64,000 bases of DNA from Actinoplanes oryzae (GTDB lineage: Bacteria; Actinomycetota; Actinomycetes; Mycobacteriales; Micromonosporaceae): assembly GCF_030757795.1 (NCBI RefSeq), contig NZ_JAUQWH010000013.1:29347-93346 (forward strand), given 5' to 3'. Made by a program: the position numbers and the translations under genes. This document shows positions 40,919 to 48,808 of the stretch, piece after piece. The notes under the pieces were generated by a model, which was given only the letters and a program-made list of their open reading frames with translations, was not told the DNA's origin and did no database searches. The first letter of the stretch is position 1. The number at the start of each line of letters is the position of its first letter.

Positions 40919-41431
40919 ATGACCGACCTCAGCGACCTCGAGACCCAGTCCCTCAACGAGATCCCGCACCCGTCGCTGCCCGAGGGCTCGAGCATCTACG
41001 GCGGCACCAAGGTCTTCCCCGACTACAAGGCCGAGAACGGCGAGAGCTACTTCACCCTCGTCCACGGCATCGCCCACGAGTCGTCGGTCAGCTTCGTCGC
41101 GGTGCTGCAGGCCACCCGGGCGCTGCGCAAGGGCTTCGAGTCGGCGATCTACTTCTACGGCCCCGGTTCGCTCAACGCCCTGGCCACGCGCGGCTTCCCG
41201 ACCACGGGCAACTCGGCCTTCCCGGGCGAGCACAACATCAACAACGCGCTCAAGACGTTCATCGCCGAGGGCGGCAAGGTCTACGCCTGCCGGTTCGGCC
41301 TGTCCCTGCACGGCGCCCGCGAGGAGGACCTCATCGAGGGCGTCATCCCCACGCACCCGCTCGACGTGCAGGACGCGCTGATCCACTACGCCCGCAAGGG
41401 CGCCATCATCAACTCGACGTACATGTTCTGA
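40919..41431 (+). CDS. MSMEG_0572/Sll0783-type nitrogen-starvation protein
   Basis: A 170-residue protein of the Sll0783 family, named from a Synechocystis gene induced by nitrogen starvation. Typical sequence: GSSIYGGTKVFPDYKAENGE, FTLVHGIAHESSVSFVAVLQ, ATRALRKGFESAIYFYGPGS and KGAIINSTYMF. The C-terminal end YARKGAIINSTYMF is strongly conserved. Fold and activity are unknown. It resembles DsrE-like small proteins in length and in the pattern of a hydrophobic strand followed by a Cys (YACRFG), though this is a guess. One-base overlap (TGATG) with the radical SAM gene. Confidence 0.9.
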   Translation: MTDLSDLETQSLNEIPHPSLPEGSSIYGGTKVFPDYKAENGESYFTLVHGIAHESSVSFVAVLQATRALRKGFESAIYFYGPGSLNALATRGFPTTGNSAFPGEHNINNALKTFIAEGGKVYACRFGLSLHGAREEDLIEGVIPTHPLDVQDALIHYARKGAIINSTYMF

Positions 41432-42483
41432 TGTCCCTCGACGTCCGTTCCGACCTGGCCGTGCGCGGCGTGCGGGTGCCCACCCCCGTGCGCCGCCCGG
41501 CCGGGGCCGGTCCCAGCGACGACGGGCACGTCATCGTCGACGGCCAGCTCGCGGCCCTGCCGATCAACATCGACAGCCCCTATGAGGTACGCGACCAGAA
41601 GGTCTGGCTCGGGGAGGTCGACACCGGGCTCTCGCTGCAGGTGGTGCACCGCCCGCGCTTCTACGACCTGAGCACGGCGGACGGGATCCCGTACGAGCAG
41701 ATCGCCCGCCTGCACGGCAAGGACGTCCTGGCGACCACCGTGGTGCAGACCTGCATCCGGTACGCCGAGGATCAGCGCTGCCGCTTCTGCACGATCGAGG
41801 AGTCCCTGCGCGCCGGGGCGACCGTGGCCGCCAAGACGCCCGCGCAGCTCGCCGAGGTCGCCGAGGCCGCGGTCCGCCTCGACGGCATCACCCAGATGGT
41901 CATGACCACGGGCACCACCACGGGCCCGGACCGCGGCGCCCGCAACCTGGTCCGCTCGGTGCGCGCCGTCCTGGAAGCCGTGCCCGGCCTGCCGATCCAG
42001 GTGCAGATCGAGCCGCCCGGTGATTTGCGGACCATCGACGACCTGTACGCCGCCGGCGCCGCCTCGATCGGGATCCACGTCGAGGCCCTCGACGACCGGA
42101 TCCGCCGCGAGTGGATGCCGGGCAAGGGCTCGGTCCCGATGGCCGAGTACGAGGCAGCCTGGGACCGCGCCGTCGCAGTGTTCGGCCGCAACCAGGTGTC
42201 CACGTACCTCCTGATCGGTCTGGGCGAGGATCCCGACGAGCTCGTCGCGGGCGCGGCGGCCCTGATCGAGCGGGGTGTCTACCCGTTCGTGGTCCCGTTC
42301 CGCCCGATGGCCGGCACCCTGGCCCGCCGCGACGGGATCCCGGCCCCCGCGCCCGCGCTGGTCCGCGACATCAGCGCCCGGGTGGCGGCCCTGTTGCAGC
42401 AGGCCGGAATGCTCGGCGCCGACCAGAAGGCCGGTTGTGCCGCGTGCGGGGCGTGCGGCGTCCTCCAGGCGGCCGGGGGATGA
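41431..42483 (+). CDS. MSMEG_0568-type radical SAM protein
   Basis: A 350-residue radical SAM enzyme of the MSMEG_0568 (Nit1) family. The iron-sulfur cysteines appear as C108-X8-C117-X2-C120 (TCIRYAEDQRCRFCTI), not the canonical CX3CX2C. The barrel continues with TQMVMTTGTTTGPDRGARNLV and IQVQIEPPGDLRTIDDLYAAGAASIGIHVEALDD, similar to biotin synthase/ThiH. The C-terminal tail KAGCAACGACG has three Cys (336, 339, 342), a possible second cluster site. The reaction is unknown. The next ORF overlaps the stop by ATGA. Confidence 0.9.
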   Translation: MSLDVRSDLAVRGVRVPTPVRRPAGAGPSDDGHVIVDGQLAALPINIDSPYEVRDQKVWLGEVDTGLSLQVVHRPRFYDLSTADGIPYEQIARLHGKDVLATTVVQTCIRYAEDQRCRFCTIEESLRAGATVAAKTPAQLAEVAEAAVRLDGITQMVMTTGTTTGPDRGARNLVRSVRAVLEAVPGLPIQVQIEPPGDLRTIDDLYAAGAASIGIHVEALDDRIRREWMPGKGSVPMAEYEAAWDRAVAVFGRNQVSTYLLIGLGEDPDELVAGAAALIERGVYPFVVPFRPMAGTLARRDGIPAPAPALVRDISARVAALLQQAGMLGADQKAGCAACGACGVLQAAGG

Positions 42484-42560
42484 GCGACTGCACCGAGCGT
42501 CTCGCTCCGCAGGCGGACGACGGCCGTGACCGCGAGGGCCAGGAGGGCATTCCGCAATGA
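42480..42560 (+). CDS. Small 26-residue ORF locked between two Nit1 genes
   Basis: ATG at 42480 overlaps the radical SAM stop and TGA at 42558-42560 overlaps the ATG of the next gene, so the 26-codon frame exactly bridges the 73-base gap. The product starts MSDCTERLAPQADD and ends REGQEGIPQ; it is hydrophilic, with one Cys. The upstream ribosome-binding site is weak (GGCCGGGGG). It may be a leader that couples translation, a small partner protein, or chance. The AGGAGG inside it (42541-42546) serves the next gene. Confidence 0.4.
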   Translation: MSDCTERLAPQADDGRDREGQEGIPQ

Positions 42561-43918
42561 CGCAGCTGACTGATCTGGCCCCCGTCCTCACGGGAACACG
42601 GTCGTTCGTGATCTCGCCGGACGACGATCGCCGCGACTATCACCGGCTGCGGCGGCAGGTCTTCGTCGACGAGCAACGCTTGTTCGCCGGGGACGACCTG
42701 GACGACCGCGACGACGACCCGCGCACGGTTGTGCTGATCGCGCGGGCCGCCGACGGCACGGTGCTCGGCGGCGTGCGGGTCGGTCCCGTCGCCGACGGCC
42801 CGGACATCGGCTGGTGGGCGGGCGGCCGGCTGGTGGTCGACCCCACGGTCCGGGGCGCGCACGGCATCGGCCCGGCCCTCGTCCGGGCGGCGTGCGCCTA
42901 CGCCGAGAACGCCGGCGCCCTGCGCTTCGAGGCGACCGTGCAGCAGCGCTGGGCAGCCATGTTCCGGCGCCTGGGCTGGCATCCGGTGCGCGACACGACG
43001 GTGGCCGGGCAGCCGCACGCCCTCATGCGCTGGCCGATCCGGCGGCTGCAAGCCCTCGCCGCGGCGACCAAGAACCCCCTCGGCGACCTGGTCAGCGGCC
43101 TGGCCCCGGCGGGGTGGGCCGGGGACGACGGTGCTCCCGTCCCGGGCAGCGACCTGATCGCCGCCTGCGACGCCATCCTGCCGTCCATGGTGGAACGTGA
43201 CCCGGAATGGGCCGGCTGGTGTGCGGTCCTGGTCAACGTGAACGACCTGGCGGCCATGGGCGCCGAGCCGGTCGGGCTGCTCAACGCGGTGGCCGGGCGG
43301 GACGCGGCGTTCGTGGCGCGGGTGCTGGACGGGGTGCGGCGCGGTGCGGCGGCGTACGGGATAGCGGTGCTCGGAGGGCACACCCAGCTGGGCGTACCCG
43401 CGGCTCTGTCGGCGACGGCGCTGGGGCGGACCGCGCGGCCGGTGCCCGGCGGGGGTGGCCGGCCCGGCGACCGGATCAGCCTCACCGCCGACCTGGGCGG
43501 CGGCTGGCGCCCGGGATACCAGGGGCGGCAATGGGATTCCACCAGCCACCGGTCGGCCGCGGAGCTGCGCGAGATGGTCCGCTTCGCCGGCGCGGCGGAG
43601 CCCCGGGCGGCCAAGGACGTGTCCATGGCGGGCATCGCGGGCACCCTCGGCATGCTGGCCGAGGCGAGCGGCTGCGGCGCGGTGCTCGACGTGGCCGACG
43701 TGCCCCGACCGGCCGGGGCGACCGCCGGAGACTGGCTCACCTGCTTCCCGGGCTTCGCGATGCTGACCGCCGGGGAGCTGCGGGACGCCCCCGCGGGCCC
43801 CGCGGTGACCACCGCGTGCGGCGAGCTCGTGGCCGGGCGCGGCGTCGAGCTGCGCTGGCCGGACGGAGAACTCACGACCGCCCTCGACGGCGGCGTCACG
43901 GGATTGGGGCGGGCATGA
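42557..43918 (+). CDS. MSMEG_0567-type protein: GNAT acetyltransferase fused to AIR-synthase-like domain
   Basis: A 453-residue fusion. Residues 1-160 are a GNAT acetyltransferase (LRRQVFVDEQRLF, GGVRVGPVADGPDIGWWAGGRLVVDPTVRG with HGIGPALV as the acetyl-CoA loop). Residues 165-453 are an AIR synthase-related (PurM/HypE/SelD) ATP-binding domain with VNVNDLAAMGAEPVGLL and KDVSMAGIAGTLGMLAEAS. In cyanobacteria these are separate proteins (Sll0786 and Sll0787). The combination suggests an acetylation step and an ATP-dependent activation on one carrier. AGGAGG precedes ATG by ten bases. Confidence 0.9.
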   Translation: MTQLTDLAPVLTGTRSFVISPDDDRRDYHRLRRQVFVDEQRLFAGDDLDDRDDDPRTVVLIARAADGTVLGGVRVGPVADGPDIGWWAGGRLVVDPTVRGAHGIGPALVRAACAYAENAGALRFEATVQQRWAAMFRRLGWHPVRDTTVAGQPHALMRWPIRRLQALAAATKNPLGDLVSGLAPAGWAGDDGAPVPGSDLIAACDAILPSMVERDPEWAGWCAVLVNVNDLAAMGAEPVGLLNAVAGRDAAFVARVLDGVRRGAAAYGIAVLGGHTQLGVPAALSATALGRTARPVPGGGGRPGDRISLTADLGGGWRPGYQGRQWDSTSHRSAAELREMVRFAGAAEPRAAKDVSMAGIAGTLGMLAEASGCGAVLDVADVPRPAGATAGDWLTCFPGFAMLTAGELRDAPAGPAVTTACGELVAGRGVELRWPDGELTTALDGGVTGLGRA

Positions 43919-44742
43919 CCGGCAGTATTCGCATGGCGGCCGTCGCGGAGGCCTTCGACCGCGACCTGGAGGGGGACTTCGCGCGCGTCGAGAAGCTGAT
44001 CGGCGCGGCCCGGGCGGACGGCGTCCAGCTGCTCGCCCTGCCGGAGGCCGCGCTGGGCGGCTATCTGGCCGATTTGGACGGTGCCGCCTCGCTTCCGCCC
44101 GCGCTTCGCGTCGACGGGCCGGAGATCGCGCGGCTGATCGAGCTGGCCGGGGACATGGTGGTCTGCGCGGGTTTTTGCGAAGCAGAGGCCGACGGGGACC
44201 GCCGCTACAACAGCGTCGTTGCCGTCGGGGACGGGCGGGTGCTCGGCCTGCACCGCAAGGTTCACCAGCCACTGCGCGAGAACGCCAGCTACAGCTCGGG
44301 GTCGTCGTTCGCGGCGTTCGACACTCCGGTCGGGCGGATCGGGCTGATGATCTGCTACGACAAGGCGTTCCCGGAATCCGCGCGCTCGCTGGCCCTCGAC
44401 GGCGCCGAGATCATCGTGTGCGTGTCGGCGTGGCCGGGGAGTCGTACGAATGCTCCGGCAGATCTCGCCGACGACCGCTGGACCCGCCGCTTCGACCTCT
44501 TCGACCGCGCGCGGGCGCTGGAGAACCAGGTCGTCTGGCTGTCCGCGAACCAGTCCGGCACCTTCGGCTCGCTGCGGTTCGTGTGCAGCGCGAAGGTCGT
44601 GGATCCCGGCGGCGACGTACTGGCCACCACCGGCTACGCGCCCGGCATGGCGATCGCCGACGTGCCCGTCACCGAGGCCCTCGCCACCGCCCGCCGGTCG
44701 ATGGGACACCTCCGCGACCGCCGTCCGGAAGCCTATAGATGA
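43915..44742 (+). CDS. Nit1-type nitrilase (active triad present)
   Basis: A 275-residue carbon-nitrogen hydrolase of the Sll0784/Nit1 family. The catalytic Glu44 (LALPEAALGGY), Lys115 (GLHRKVHQPL) and Cys147 (GLMICYDKAFPESAR) are all present, and a second Glu follows (LRENASYSSG). It should hydrolyse a nitrile or amide; nitrilases of Nit1C clusters have been linked to bacterial cyanide assimilation. ATGA overlap with the GNAT-AIR gene and with the following paralogue. Confidence 0.92.
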   Translation: MTGSIRMAAVAEAFDRDLEGDFARVEKLIGAARADGVQLLALPEAALGGYLADLDGAASLPPALRVDGPEIARLIELAGDMVVCAGFCEAEADGDRRYNSVVAVGDGRVLGLHRKVHQPLRENASYSSGSSFAAFDTPVGRIGLMICYDKAFPESARSLALDGAEIIVCVSAWPGSRTNAPADLADDRWTRRFDLFDRARALENQVVWLSANQSGTFGSLRFVCSAKVVDPGGDVLATTGYAPGMAIADVPVTEALATARRSMGHLRDRRPEAYR

Positions 44743-45569
44743 CCCGGATCGCTGCCGCCGCCGCTCACTTCGGCCGCGACCTCGAGTACGACCTCGGGCG
44801 CATAGGCAAGCTCATCGCCGACGCCCGGGAGGCCGGCGCGGGTCTGCTCGTGCTGCCGGACGCGGCGATCGGCGGCTATCTGGCGGACCTGCGCCACCCC
44901 GACCCGCACGCACTGCCGCCCGCCCTGGATCCCGACGACCCGATCCTGGCCCGCGTCGCCGCGCTGGCCCGGGACATGGTCGTCTGCGTCGGCTACTGCG
45001 AGGCGGACGGCGAGGACCGCTACAACGCCGCGATCTGCCTGTCCGGCGACGGCGTGCTCGGCCGGCACCGCAAGGTCCACCTGCCCGCCGCCGAGGTCAC
45101 CGTCTACCGGGCCGGCGACTGCTTCACGCCGTTCGACACGCCGGTGGGGCGGCTGGGCATGCTGATCGACTACGACAAGACGTTCCCCGAGTCGGCGCGC
45201 ACCCTCGCCCTCGGCGGCGCCCAGATCGTCGCGTGCCTGTCCGCCTGGCCCGCGAGCATCACCAACCAGGCGCCGAAGCTGTCGCAGGACCGCCAGTCCC
45301 GGCTCTTCGACCTCTACGACTGCGCGCGCGCCGCCGAGAACCAGATCGTCGTGGTCTCCTCGAACCAGACCGGCGCGGTCGGGGGCATGCGCTTCCTGGG
45401 CCAGGCCAAGGTGGTCGGCCCCGCCGGCAACATCCTCGCGCGTACGTGGGCCAAGGCCGGACTGGCCGTCGCCGACCTGGACGTCGCGGCCGAGATCGCC
45501 GCCGCCCGCCGCGTGCTGCGTCACCTCGACGAGCTGAAGCCGGCCTCCTACCGGGTGGAGACGCCATGA
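44739..45569 (+). CDS. Nitrilase paralogue lacking the catalytic cysteine (pseudoenzyme)
   Basis: A 276-residue paralogue of the preceding nitrilase, aligning end to end without gaps around the active site. Lys112 is kept (GRHRKVHLPA), and so is the second Glu (AAEVTVYRAG). The triad Glu is Asp41 (LVLPDAAIGGY) and the nucleophile Cys is Asp144 (GMLIDYDKTFPESAR). With no Cys nucleophile it cannot work as a standard nitrilase. It may stabilise the active paralogue in a mixed oligomer, or bind substrate. Full length, good codon use and ATGA overlaps argue against a dying gene. Confidence 0.93.
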   Translation: MTRIAAAAAHFGRDLEYDLGRIGKLIADAREAGAGLLVLPDAAIGGYLADLRHPDPHALPPALDPDDPILARVAALARDMVVCVGYCEADGEDRYNAAICLSGDGVLGRHRKVHLPAAEVTVYRAGDCFTPFDTPVGRLGMLIDYDKTFPESARTLALGGAQIVACLSAWPASITNQAPKLSQDRQSRLFDLYDCARAAENQIVVVSSNQTGAVGGMRFLGQAKVVGPAGNILARTWAKAGLAVADLDVAAEIAAARRVLRHLDELKPASYRVETP

Positions 45570-46603
45570 GGATCGCGCTCCTGACCTACTCGACCCGGCC
45601 GCGCGGGGGAGTGGTGCACACGCTGGCGCTGGCGGAGGCCCTCGCGGCCCGCGGGCACGACGTGACGGTGTGGACGCTGGGGCGGGGTGGTGGCTTCTTC
45701 CGGCCGGTGTCACCCTTGGTCCGGCTGGCCGTGGTGCCCTTCCCCTCCTTGGAGGGGGAAGACGTCGGCGCTCGGATCCTGCGGTCCATCGCGACGCTGC
45801 GCGGGGCTTTTTCCGATGATTACGACATCGTCCATGCGCAGGACTGCATCAGCGCGAATGCGGTCGACCATTGCATCCGTACGATCCACCACCTCGACAC
45901 CTTCACCACCCCCGAGCTGGCGGCGTGCCACGAGCGGGCGATCGTCCGCCCGTACGCGCACCTGTGCGTCTCCGCCGCCGTGGCCGCGGAGGTCCGCGCG
46001 GGCTGGGGCCTCGACCCCACCGTCATCCCCAACGGCGTCGACGCGGCCCGCTTCGCCACGGCCGAACCGTCGCGGGCGCACGGCCGGTATGTGCTCGCCG
46101 TCGGCGGCATCGAGCCGCGCAAGGGCTCGATCGACCTCCTCGACGCGTACGCCCTGCTCCGCCGCGACCTGCCCGACCTGCGCCTGGTGATCGCGGGCGG
46201 CGAGACGCTGTTCGACTACCGGTCGTACCGGGCCGCCTGGGAGGAACGCGCGGCTTTTCTGAAAGTCGAGCCGGTCGTCCTCGGGCCGGTCGGCCACGAC
46301 GAGCTACCGGGCATCGTGGCCGGCGCGGCGGCGTTCGCCTTCCCGTCGACCAAGGAGGGCTTCGGGCTCGCCGCGATGGAGGCCCTGGCCGCCGGTGTCC
46401 CGGTCGTCGTGCGCGACCTGCCGGTGCTGCGTGAGGTGTTCGGGAACGCGGTGGGTTACGGCACCGATCCTTCGTCCCTGGCCGCCGCGCTGTCCGCCGC
46501 GATCAAGCAATCGGATCCCGCCCCGGGTCGCGCGTTGGCCTTCGCCCACACCTGGGACGCCGCGGCCGCCGCCCACGAAAAGTTCTATGCGGAGCTCGCC
46601 TGA
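45566..46603 (+). CDS. MSMEG_0565-type GT4 glycosyltransferase
   Basis: A 345-residue GT-B fold glycosyltransferase, start MRIALLTYSTRPRGGVVHTLALAEALAARGHDVTVWT (ends quoted: MRIALLTYST, DVTVWT). The C-terminal half shows VIPNGVDAARF, VLAVGGIEPRKGS and the EX7E-type FPSTKEGFGLAAMEALAAGVPVVV, which bind the sugar nucleotide. The Nit1 member of the family ends all such clusters; it would glycosylate the pathway product, so a small glycoside is a likely product. ATG overlaps the upstream stop. The product and sugar donor are unknown. Confidence 0.92.
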   Translation: MRIALLTYSTRPRGGVVHTLALAEALAARGHDVTVWTLGRGGGFFRPVSPLVRLAVVPFPSLEGEDVGARILRSIATLRGAFSDDYDIVHAQDCISANAVDHCIRTIHHLDTFTTPELAACHERAIVRPYAHLCVSAAVAAEVRAGWGLDPTVIPNGVDAARFATAEPSRAHGRYVLAVGGIEPRKGSIDLLDAYALLRRDLPDLRLVIAGGETLFDYRSYRAAWEERAAFLKVEPVVLGPVGHDELPGIVAGAAAFAFPSTKEGFGLAAMEALAAGVPVVVRDLPVLREVFGNAVGYGTDPSSLAAALSAAIKQSDPAPGRALAFAHTWDAAAAAHEKFYAELA

Positions 46604-46746
46604 CGGACCCCCGAACGGACGAGGGATGCCGCCCCGGGTCCGGGCCGACCGGCCGACGGTGACGATCCGGAAGGCCCCGGGCCAGGACAGCTTCGCGGGT
46701 GTGTACTAGCGAGGAGAAGCACCTGGTCACGAGGGAGGACAGCGCC
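46604..46746. other. Gap after the Nit1 cluster
   Basis: About 140 bases. GGACCC and GGGTCC occur about 25 bases apart and may form an imperfect hairpin at the end of the operon transcript. Nothing else recognisable. Confidence 0.35.
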
Positions 46747-47094
46747 ATGATCTCCGAGGACAAGCCCGTCGTCGTCGACTGGACCTCCGCACCCAGGGGC
46801 GACCGGCGTGCCGGCGCCGCGTTCGAGCTCACCCACACCGAGTCGCTGGGCGCGATCGAGGACGCACTCGGCGACGGCACGAGAATCCTCGCCCACGCGC
46901 GGATCCGGGTCACCGAGGCCGCGGGCGACGACGCGGGAGCACCGGACGGGGGGACGCCCGCCGCCGGCAGCCACGTGACCGGCTCGGTCGGCTGCGTGAA
47001 CGGCGTCCTGCACGTGTTCATCGGCGTCGAGGACGACGCCACGATGACCTCCACGCTCCTGCACGACATCTCCACCAGCATCGCCTGCCGCTAG
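46747..47094 (+). CDS. Small protein of unknown function
   Basis: A 115-residue protein that I do not recognise. The start ATG 46747 is chosen because AGGGAGG lies eight bases before it (GTG 46699 is the alternative). It is acidic, with a Gly/Pro/Ala loop (AAGDDAGAPDGGTPAAGSH) between two hydrophobic strands (ILAHARIRVTEA and VTGSVGCVNGVLHVFIGVEDDA), giving a beta-sandwich-like appearance, and a final helix (STLLHDISTSIACR). It lies 143 bases beyond the Nit1 cluster and could be its last member, without clear evidence. Confidence 0.6.
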   Translation: MISEDKPVVVDWTSAPRGDRRAGAAFELTHTESLGAIEDALGDGTRILAHARIRVTEAAGDDAGAPDGGTPAAGSHVTGSVGCVNGVLHVFIGVEDDATMTSTLLHDISTSIACR

Positions 47095-47113
47095 CCGGTG
47101 TAGGACTACAGGT

Positions 47114-47887
47114 ATGACGACAATCGAGTATCCGGGGCCGCCGGTCCCGGTCAACCACATCGCCCCGTCGCCCCGGCGGGTCCGCGCGACGATCGGCGAC
47201 GAGGTGGTCCTCGACACCATCCACGCCGTCTACCTGTGGGAGGTGCCGTACTTCCCGGCCTACTACGTGCCGCTCGCCGACATCACCAAGGACGTGCTGG
47301 TCGACGAGAACCACGAGGAGAAGCGCAAGCAGGGCACCGCTCGCCGCTTCGGCCTGCACACCAGTGCCGGGGACCGCCCGGCCGCCGCCAGCGTCTTCAC
47401 CGGCGACACCCTGCCCGGCCTGCAGGACATGGTCCGCCTGCGTTGGGACGCCCTTGACCACTGGTTCGAGGAGGACGAGGAGATCTTCGGGCATCCGCGC
47501 AACCCGTACTCGCGGGTGGACGCTCTGCGCTCGACCCGGCACATCCGCGTCGAGAAGGACGGGATCCTGCTGGCCGAGTCGTCCGCGCCGGTCATCCTGT
47601 ACGAGACCGGGCTGCCGCCGCGCTACTACCTCGACCGCACCGCGCTGAACATCGGGGCGCTGGAGCGGACGGACACCGTCACGCTGTGCCCCTACAAGGG
47701 CCGCACCAGCGACTACTGGGCCGTCCGCACGCCCGCGGGGAGGTATCCCGATCTGGCCTGGTCGTACGCGTATCCCGCCGCGGCGGTCGCGGCGATCGCC
47801 GGCCTGGTCGCCTTCTACAACGAACAGGTCGACATCACCGTCGACGGTGAGCGCCTGGACCGCCCGGTCACGCCGTTCTCGCACTGA
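47114..47887 (+). CDS. DUF427 protein with two modules
   Basis: A 257-residue protein of two DUF427 modules: the first RVRATIGDEVVLDTIHAVYLWEVPYFPAYYVPLADI, the second HIRVEKDGILLAESSAPVILYETGLPPRYYLDRTAL. It also has VTLCPYKGRTSDYWAVRT and VAFYNEQVDITVDGE, the DUF427 signatures (CPYKG and FYNE). The structure of the family is a small beta barrel and no activity is established. It overlaps the convergent LysR gene by 20 bases. Confidence 0.88.
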   Translation: MTTIEYPGPPVPVNHIAPSPRRVRATIGDEVVLDTIHAVYLWEVPYFPAYYVPLADITKDVLVDENHEEKRKQGTARRFGLHTSAGDRPAAASVFTGDTLPGLQDMVRLRWDALDHWFEEDEEIFGHPRNPYSRVDALRSTRHIRVEKDGILLAESSAPVILYETGLPPRYYLDRTALNIGALERTDTVTLCPYKGRTSDYWAVRTPAGRYPDLAWSYAYPAAAVAAIAGLVAFYNEQVDITVDGERLDRPVTPFSH

Positions 47888-48710
47888 GCCCGGCGCGCAG
47901 GACGGACTGGAACGCGACCAGCGTCGGGTTCGTGCTGTGCCGGTCGAGCCACGTCATGAGCAGCGGGGCGTGCGGCGCCGGACCGCCGAGTTCGACCAGC
48001 CCGATCTCGCCGCGCCCGGCCCGCTCCCGGACGGCCACCATCGGCAGCAACGCGCATCCCATCCCGGCGGCGACGCATCCGATGAGCGTGCCGATGCTGC
48101 CCACCTCCACGGCGGGCGGCTCCGGGAAGAACTCGTCGTACATCGCCCGGAAGCCGCACCCCCGCTCGGTCGCCAGGAAGGGCTGCTGCGCGTACGAGGT
48201 CTGTCCCGGCGGCACGATCACGACCAGCGGCTCGTCGCGCAGCTTCTCCGAGCGCAGCGCCGGGTCGGCGGGCGCCGGGCCGAACGTCAGGCACAGGTCC
48301 AGGTCGCCCTGCCGGACGGCCCGGTGGAGCGCCCCGCGCTGGTGCTGCGTCACCCGGACCCGGGTCCCCGGCGCGGCGGCCCGATGGCGGACCAGGATCT
48401 CGGGCAGCAGCTGGGTGCTCACCGTCTCCAGCGCGCCGACGGCCAGCTCGGGGACGGGCTGCGCCACCGCGTGCCGGGCCTCGTCGACGAGATGCAGGAC
48501 CTGGGCCGCGTACCCGGCGAGGATCTTGCCCTGGGCAGTGAGCCGCACCTGGCGCGGGGAGCGGTCGAGCAGCTCGGCGCCGAGCTCGCGCTCGAGGGCC
48601 TGGAGCTGCTCGCTCACGGTGGACTGCGCGTAGTGCAGCTCCCGCGCGGCGGCGGTGATGCTCAGCGTGCGGGCCACGGCCTCGAAGGCGCGGAGGTTGC
48701 GCAACTCCAC
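47868..48710 (-). CDS. LysR-family regulator (likely controls the divergent MFS exporter)
   Basis: A 280-residue LysR protein: winged helix in VELRNLRAFEAVARTLSITAAARELHYAQSTVSEQLQALERELG (from VELRNLRA to RELG), followed by a ligand-binding domain with VRVTQHQRGALHRAVRQGDLDLCLTFGP. GTG at 48710 with GGGAGGGGG upstream is preferred to the longer frame from 48818, which has no N-terminal homology. It is divergent from an MFS exporter across 98 bases and should regulate it. Confidence 0.9.
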   Translation of the reverse strand: MELRNLRAFEAVARTLSITAAARELHYAQSTVSEQLQALERELGAELLDRSPRQVRLTAQGKILAGYAAQVLHLVDEARHAVAQPVPELAVGALETVSTQLLPEILVRHRAAAPGTRVRVTQHQRGALHRAVRQGDLDLCLTFGPAPADPALRSEKLRDEPLVVIVPPGQTSYAQQPFLATERGCGFRAMYDEFFPEPPAVEVGSIGTLIGCVAAGMGCALLPMVAVRERAGRGEIGLVELGGPAPHAPLLMTWLDRHSTNPTLVAFQSVLRAGLSARTA

Positions 48711-48726
48711 CCGGCTGCCCCCTCCC

Positions 48727-48739
48727 TCGGCTGAGCCGA
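48727..48739. promoter_or_regulatory. LysR-type T-N11-A palindrome
   Basis: TCGGCT G AGCCGA (48727-48739) is a perfect 13-base dyad of exactly the T-N11-A form that LysR regulators bind. It sits 17 bases before the LysR start and 69 before the MFS start, an ideal place to control both. Assignment to this regulator is inferred from position and form. Confidence 0.65.
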
Positions 48740-48808
48740 TGATAGCCAGCGGCACCTCCGGCGCTCGACGTCCACCGTGGTCCCCGCCCGGCTGATGTGA
48801 TCGGTGGC

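Noticed and set aside
42480..42560. Firm RiPP precursor call for the 26-residue frame
   Set aside because: No leader/core motif, no cleavage site and no maturase partner other than the Nit1 radical SAM protein, which is not known to act on peptides.
44739..45569. Pseudogene call for the second nitrilase
   Set aside because: The frame is intact, overlaps both neighbours by four bases and only the active-site residues have changed, so an inactive but functional protein is more likely.
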